Shown here piece by piece: positions 59,178 to 64,000 of a stretch of 64,000 bases of DNA. The notes beneath the pieces are model-generated. The model was given only the letters and a program-made list of their open reading frames with translations, was not told where the DNA came from and did no database searches. This stretch comes from Stomoxys calcitrans (Eukaryota > Arthropoda > Insecta > Diptera > Muscidae), in NCBI RefSeq assembly GCF_963082655.1, contig NC_081552.1:186294571-186358570 (forward strand). The letters are read 5' to 3'. The first letter of the stretch is position 1, and each line of letters opens with the position of its first letter. The position numbers and the translations under genes were made by a program.

Positions 59178-59668
59178 AGGTAAAAAGGCATTAAGTTCGG
59201 CAACTTTGGATACCCACCACCTCCGGTGTATATGTAAACCTTTTTTCGCCACAATCTGGTGAAAATTGGATAATTTATGCACCCAAATTCGACACGGACA
59301 TTGAGTGGTCTAACAAATATAAGTCACTGTTGAATTTTGTATATCAAATTACAACAAAATCGGGTAATAAATAAAGCTTTTATGAGCTACAGACCCTCAA
59401 TCGGCATATCCGTCTATATGACAGCTATATCTAAATACAATCTTTACCATATTTGGGTCGGATGGCATTTGGCCTAGAACTACTCATTCTTTCAAATTTC
59501 AGGATAAAAAATAAAGCTTTTATGGGCTTCAGACCCTTTATCGGCAGATCGCTCTGTATGGAAGCTATATCTAAATACTGTACGATACAAACCATATTTG
59601 GGACGGACGTAGGGAAAACTAAAACTAAGCACTGTTTCAAATTTCATATCGAAGTACATTTATATATA
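59178..59668 (-). mobile_element. HINE-B subtype, reversed
   Basis: Tail AACAGGTAAAAAGGCATTAA with half the hairpin lost (GTTCGGCAACTTTGG), ATACCCACCACCTCCGG, and two monomers with ACCCTCAATCGGC/ACCCTTTATCGGC. It ends at a TIR element. Confidence 0.75.
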
Positions 59669-59903
59669 TGGGTTGCCCAAAAAGTAATTGCGGATTTTTT
59701 AAAAGAAAGTAAATGCATTTTTAATAAAACTTAGAATGAACTTTAATCAAATATACTTTTTTTTACACTTTTTTTCTAAAGCAAGCTGAAAGTAACAGCT
59801 GACAACTGACAGAAGAAAGAATGCAATTACAGAGTCACAAGCTGTGAAAAAATTTGTCAACACCGACTATATGAAAAATCCGCAATTACTTTTTGGGCAA
59901 CTC
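59669..59903. mobile_element. Mariner-like TIR element (MITE), about 235 bp
   Basis: Left end GGGTTGCCCAAAAAGTAATT and right end AATTACTTTTTGGGCAAC are complementary, continuing to GCGGATTTTT/AAAAATCCGC (about 28 bp). A short internal remnant (MKKFVNTDYMKNPQ) may be old coding sequence. The TA duplication is not clear on the right side. It lies where HINE-B orientation flips. Confidence 0.83.
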
Positions 59904-60478
59904 AAATCTCCCGCTAAAAGGTCTGAAGACCATAAAAGCTTTATTTATTACCCGATTTCTCTGAAATTAGCAACAGTGGGTTATTTTAAGCCTCCCGATA
60001 TCATACTTAAATATTGTTTAAATTGAACTGTATTTAGATATAGCTGCCATATAGACCGATCTCCTGATAAAAGATCTGAAGGCCATAAAAGCTTTATTTA
60101 GTACCCAATTTCGCTTAAATTTAAAACAGTGGGTTATTTTAAGCCTCCCGACATCTGACCTAAATATGGTTCAGATCGGACTATATTTAGATATGGCTGC
60201 CATATAGACCGATCTCCCGATAAAGGGTCTGAAGACCATAAAAGCTTTATTTATTACCCGATTTCGCTGCAATTTGAAACAGTGAGTTTTTCTGAGCCTC
60301 ATGATATCCGAACTTAATATGGTTCAGATCGGTTTTAATTGGATATATCTGCCAAAGAGCGCAATTTTTTGTTCTACAAAATTGAATAGTGACATATATA
60401 TTAGACCACTCAATGTCGGTGACGAATTTGGGTCCCAAAGTTATCAAATTTTCACCGGATTGTGACGAAATGTGGAAA
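59904..60478 (+). mobile_element. HINE-B subtype, forward
   Basis: Three monomers with CTGAAGACCATAAAAGC and TTAAGCCTCCCGA. It ends in GACCACTCAATGTCGGTGAC and TTTTCACCGGATTGTGACG, the region just before the tail. The mirror of 59178-59668. Confidence 0.75.
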
Positions 60479-61127
60479 TCGGTTAAAAAATAAAGATTTA
60501 ATGGGTTCCAGACCCTTTGTCGGCAGATCGGTATATATGGCAGCTATATCTAAATATAGTCCGACCTGTACTATATTTATGGCGGATGTTGAGAGTCTTA
60601 AAACTGCGCACTGTTCCAAATTTCAGGTAATAACTAAAGCTTTTATGGGCTTAAGAACTCTTATCGGGAGATCGGTCTATACGGCAGCAATATCTAAATA
60701 TGGACCGATCTAATCCATTATGAGATCAGTTGCCTGCAGGTTTATTTTAAGCAAATTTAAGCGATATCGGGTAATAAATAAAGGTTTAATGGGCTTCAGA
60801 CCCTATATCGGGAGATTGGTCTATATGGTAGCTATGTCTGTGTCCGTATTTGGGTCAATTGTCGCGAAGCCGGAAACTACTCACTGTTTCGAATTTCAGC
60901 AAAATCGGATGAAAAATAAAGTTTTTATGGGCTTCAGATCCCTAATCGGCAGATCGGTCTATATGACAGCTGTGTCTAAATATAGCCCGATCTGTACCAC
61001 ATTTCCTAATTTCAGCGAAATCGGATTAAAAATAAAACTTTTATGGCCTTCAGACCCTCTATCGGGAGATCGGTTTATATGGCAGCTATATCCACTGTTT
61101 CAAATTTCAGCAAAATGGGATGAAAGA
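60479..61127 (-). mobile_element. HINE-B subtype, reversed, interrupted by HINE-A
   Basis: Four monomers with GGGCTTCAGACCC. It stops in CAGCAAAATGGGATGAAAG. The 5' part continues at 62774, as shown by the uninterrupted sequence near 60900 (GGATGAAAAATAAAGTTTTT). Confidence 0.8.
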
Positions 61128-62773
61128 CAAGTAAAAGCGTGCTAAGTTCGGCCGGCCCGAATCTTACATACCCTCCACCATGGATCGCATTTGCCAAGTT
61201 CTTCTCCCGGCATCTCATCTTAGGCAAAAAAGGATATAAGAAAAGATTTGCTCTGCTATTATTATATTATAACATGTTGAAGACCTGTGTAAAATGTCAG
61301 CCAATTCGAATAAGAATTGCGCCATTTGGGGGCTCAAGAAGTAAAATAGAGAGATCGATTTATATCGGAGCTGTATCGGGCTATAGACCGATTCAGACCA
61401 TAATAAACACGTATGTTAATGGTCATGAGAGAATCCGTCGTACAAAATTTCAGGCAAATCGGATAATAATTTCGACCTCTAGAGGCTCAAGAAGTCAAGA
61501 TCCCAGATCGGTTTATATGGCAGCTAAATCAGGTTATGAACCGACTTGTACTTTATTTGACATAGTTGTTGAAAGTAAAAATAAAATACGTCTTGCAAAA
61601 TTTCAGCCAAATCGGATAGGAATTGTGCCCTTTAGAAGCTCAAGAAGTCAAGTCCCCAGATCTGTTTATATGACAGCTATATCAGGTTTTGAACGGATTT
61701 GAGCCATATTTGGCACAGTTGTTGGATATCATAACAAAATACTACGTGCCAAAATTCATTCAAATTGGATAAGAATTGCGCCCTCTAGAGGCTCAAGAAG
61801 TCAAGACGCAAGATCGGTTTATATGACAGCTATATAAGGTTATGGACCGATTTCAACCATACTTGGCACAGTTGTTGGATATCATAACAAAACACGTCGT
61901 GCAAAATTTCATTCCAATCGGATAGGAATTGCGCACTCTAGAGGCTCAAGAAGTCAAGACCCCAGATCGGTTTATATGGCAGCTATATCAAGTTATGGAC
62001 CGATTTGAACCATACTTGGCACAATTGTTGGATATCATAACAAAACACGTCGTGCAAAATTTCAATCTGATCGGATAAGAATTGCGCACGCTAGAGGCTC
62101 AAGAAGTCAAGACCCAAGATCGGCTTATATGGCAGCTATATCAGGTTATAAACCAATTTGAACCATACTTGACACAGTTGTTGGATATCATAAAAAACAC
62201 GTCGTGCAAAATTTCATTCCAATCGGATAAGAATTGCGCACTCTAGAGGCTCAAGAAGTCAAGACCCAAGATCGGTTTATACGGCAGCTCTATCAAGTTA
62301 TGGACCGATTTGAATCATACTTGGCACAGTTGTTGGATATTATAGCAAAACACGTCGTGCAAAATTTCATTGCAATCGGATAAGGATTGCGCACTCTAGA
62401 GGCTCAAGAAATCAAGACCCAAGATCGGTTTATATTGCAGATATATCAAAACATGGACCGATTTGAACCATACTTGGCAAGGTTGTTGGATATCATAACA
62501 ATATATCAAAACATGGACCGATATGGCCCATTCACAATATTAACCGACCTACACTAATAAGAAGTATTTGTGCAAAATTTCAAGCGGCTAGCTTTACTCC
62601 TTCGGAAGTTAGCGTGCTTTCGACAGACAGACGGACGGACATGGCTAGATCGACATAAAATGTCGCGACGATCAAGAATATATATACTTTATGGGGTCTC
62701 AGACGAATATTTCGAGTATTTACAAACAGAATGACGAAATTAGTATACCCCCCATCTTATGGTGGAGGGTATA
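61128..62773 (-). mobile_element. HINE-A, complete, about 1.65 kb, nested in HINE-B
   Basis: Tail at 61128, hairpin CGGCCGGCCCG (one change), CCCTCCACCATGG, about eight monomers, (GGAC)n at 62626-62640, and the head at 62773 (complement of TATACCCTCCACCATAAGAT). The longest HINE-A here. Its 187-residue frame is monomer-derived. Confidence 0.88.
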
Positions 62774-63095
62774 ATAAAGTTTTTATGGGCCTTAGACTCT
62801 TAATCGGAAAATCGGTCTATATGGCAGCTATAACCAAATATGGTTCGAAGATCTTAACCAGTGTGCATCAAAAGGACGTATCTGTGACAAATTTCAGCTC
62901 AATACCTCAATTTTTTAAGGCTCTTGAGTGATTATAACAGATGGACGGTCAGACGCACGGACATCGTTAATCGTCTTAGAATTTTACGACGATTCGAATA
63001 TATACTTTGTAGGGTCGGAAATTGATGTTTCGATGTGTTGCGAACGGAATGACTAAATGAATATACCCCCTATCCTACGGTGGTGGGTATAAAAA
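62774..63095 (-). mobile_element. HINE-B 5' part after the nested HINE-A
   Basis: Completes the monomer broken at 61127, then has TCAGACGCACGGACATCG (decayed microsatellite), GTATATATTCG-like block and the head at 63095 (complement of TATACCCACCACCGTAGGAT). Confidence 0.8.
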
Positions 63096-63179
63096 GTTTT
63101 ATAGGTGCTATATCAAGTTTAAACCATGTCATAATACAAAATTTCAGCCAATTGATATAATAATTGAGCTCGTTTTTTC
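63096..63179. mobile_element. Short HINE-like monomer remnant
   Basis: GGTGCTATATCAAGTTTAAA and AAAATTTCAGCCAATTGAT resemble a decayed monomer. It is too short to place in a family. Confidence 0.4.
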
Positions 63180-63840
63180 ACGATCCAAATTTCTTTATTG
63201 GATTTTCGTTGTCCTACCGACCGTTTCGCTATTCCACAGTGACATATGCGTGTTCGTAGCCTGCGCCCTTAACACGAACTGCATCGATCCAAAGGGCTTC
63301 GGTTTAACCTAGTCTAGTAGTTTGACGGCAGTCCTCTCCTCTTCACTGCTATGGCCTAGCACCCAAAAGATGGAAATTGTGCCATCCTCAGAGAAAGCAT
63401 TAATCTCCTTCTAACACTGCAAGAATGTTAGGGGCCTTAACGTTCTGCTAGTTATTGTAAATAACAGCAATGGTTTCAGCAAATGCTCTAGCCACAATGT
63501 CCGGAGGCATTAAGTGTAGCATTAAATTCAGGGCATCAGATGGTGTCGTTATCAGTGCGCCTATGATGCACAAATAAGCTATCCTTCAAACACGGTTGAG
63601 TATTGAACAGTAGGTGGGCTTTTGAAACGCCGTTCACCAGACCAGAACACCATATAGCAACTGCAGTATAAACTTTTGCCAATGGCTCTCTTGCAAGTGT
63701 ATAGGGCAAGAGTTGCTTTCTCTCCCTTACAAAAATGTTGGATTTGAAGTTCGATATCGTGTCGAGCAAAACTCTCAGGTATTTTGCTCTTTCAATTATT
63801 GGATCATTCTCTTCTTCCAAGGAGACAGGTACCACAGTGG
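63180..63840 (-). pseudogene. Non-LTR retrotransposon remnant: RT thumb and RNase H
   Basis: On the minus strand 63835-63536 encodes ERAKYLRVLLDTISNFKSNI, then AKVYTAVAIWCSGLVNG, which is the K-Y-L-G-V-x-L-D and Y-x-A-V block of R1/LOA-type RTs. Near 63450-63350 the EINAFSEDGTI RNase H segment is repeated from 1490-1797, with breaks. Stops and shifts show it is inactive. Confidence 0.65.
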
Positions 63841-64000
63841 GTCATTTGTAGTTTTCCTTTCCTTACATATGTGCCCAATTTTCAGCAAGTTTTTTGCAGG
63901 TATATCTTAACTATATGAATGCATGGGTGGACGGACATAGCTTAATTAAGCCAGGAAGTGATTTTAAGTCGTTCGATATATTTATCAATAAGTTAAGCAT
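63841..64000. other. Unassigned end of window
   Basis: GGGTGGACGGACATAGCTTAA may be a decayed reversed HINE head. Otherwise nothing is recognised. Confidence 0.35.

Noticed and set aside
59178..60478. A perfect 1.3-kb palindrome
   Set aside because: The two HINE-B arms are related but clearly diverged, so it is better described as two opposed copies with a MITE between them.
61139..61702. 187-residue open frame with repeated SRGSRSQDPRSVYMAAISGY-type units (also at 5014-5496, 13123-13566 and 55879-56409)
   Set aside because: It is the antisense reading of HINE-A monomers. A 153-bp unit is divisible by three, so any stop-free frame stays open over several units. HINE-B monomers are open on the other strand with an unrelated peptide, so there is no conserved protein.

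Overview
The window looks like dipteran nuclear DNA, most likely from a calyptrate (muscid-type) fly. It is AT-rich, has no bacterial operon structure, and consists almost entirely of transposable-element copies and remnants. I found no convincing host protein-coding gene, rRNA, functional tRNA gene or CRISPR array. The only recognisable coding sequence is decayed reverse transcriptase, endonuclease, RNase H and mariner-type transposase. Taxon assignment and family names rest on pattern recognition; no database search was run.

Most of the window is non-autonomous Helitron-like (Helentron/DINE-1-like, 'HINE') elements. HINE-A, B, C and D are labels made up for this report. Each has a head starting TTTTTATACCC..., a block ending in a (GTCC/GTCT)n microsatellite, a body of degenerate tandem monomers with a modal period of 153 bp, and a tail with a short inverted copy of the head motif. 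In A and B a TTCGGCCCGGCCGAA hairpin follows, then a T-rich end with ACTTGTT. HINE-A pairs CCCTCCACC with GGTGGAGGG, HINE-B pairs CCCACCACC with GGTGGTGGG, and HINE-D has CCCCACACC against GGTGTAGGG. A second class, called Hel-1 here, is a Helitron with about 126-131 bp irregular repeats, a TCTTTATATA start and a CTAG|T end.

Layout: 1-4.6 kb has HINE ends, a mosaic of non-LTR retrotransposon fragments (RT plus strand, RNase H minus strand) and a reversed Hel-1. 4.6-13.6 kb is mainly HINE-A, B and C, with one clear HINE-in-HINE nest. 14-20.7 kb is an RTE-like non-LTR element on the minus strand, broken by HINE-A and by a 978-bp solo-LTR-like insertion with a 4-bp target duplication. 20.7-26.6 kb has (TA)n-expanded HINEs, a decayed non-LTR element and a Hel-1 copy. 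26.6-36.9 kb is long HINE-A/HINE-B arrays. 38-46.8 kb has nested HINEs, mariner-type fold-back elements, a tRNA-derived SINE with a 13-bp target duplication and a complete-looking Hel-1. 46.8-58.9 kb alternates HINEs with single-copy DNA and a jockey-like remnant. 58.9-64 kb holds inverted HINE-B copies, another TIR element, a long HINE-A and a non-LTR RT/RNase H fragment.

The apparently single-copy stretches (about 5.45-6.52, 13.58-14.0, 36.92-38.02, 47.44-48.39 and 50.18-51.2 kb) could be intergenic or intronic; I see no exon in them. The most interesting features are the paired sub-terminal repeats that change together between HINE families, the shared 153-bp monomer with its ATATAGCTGCCATATA core, tail-to-head HINE stacking, and a mariner-derived element whose transposase start lies in both arms of a 195-bp inverted repeat.
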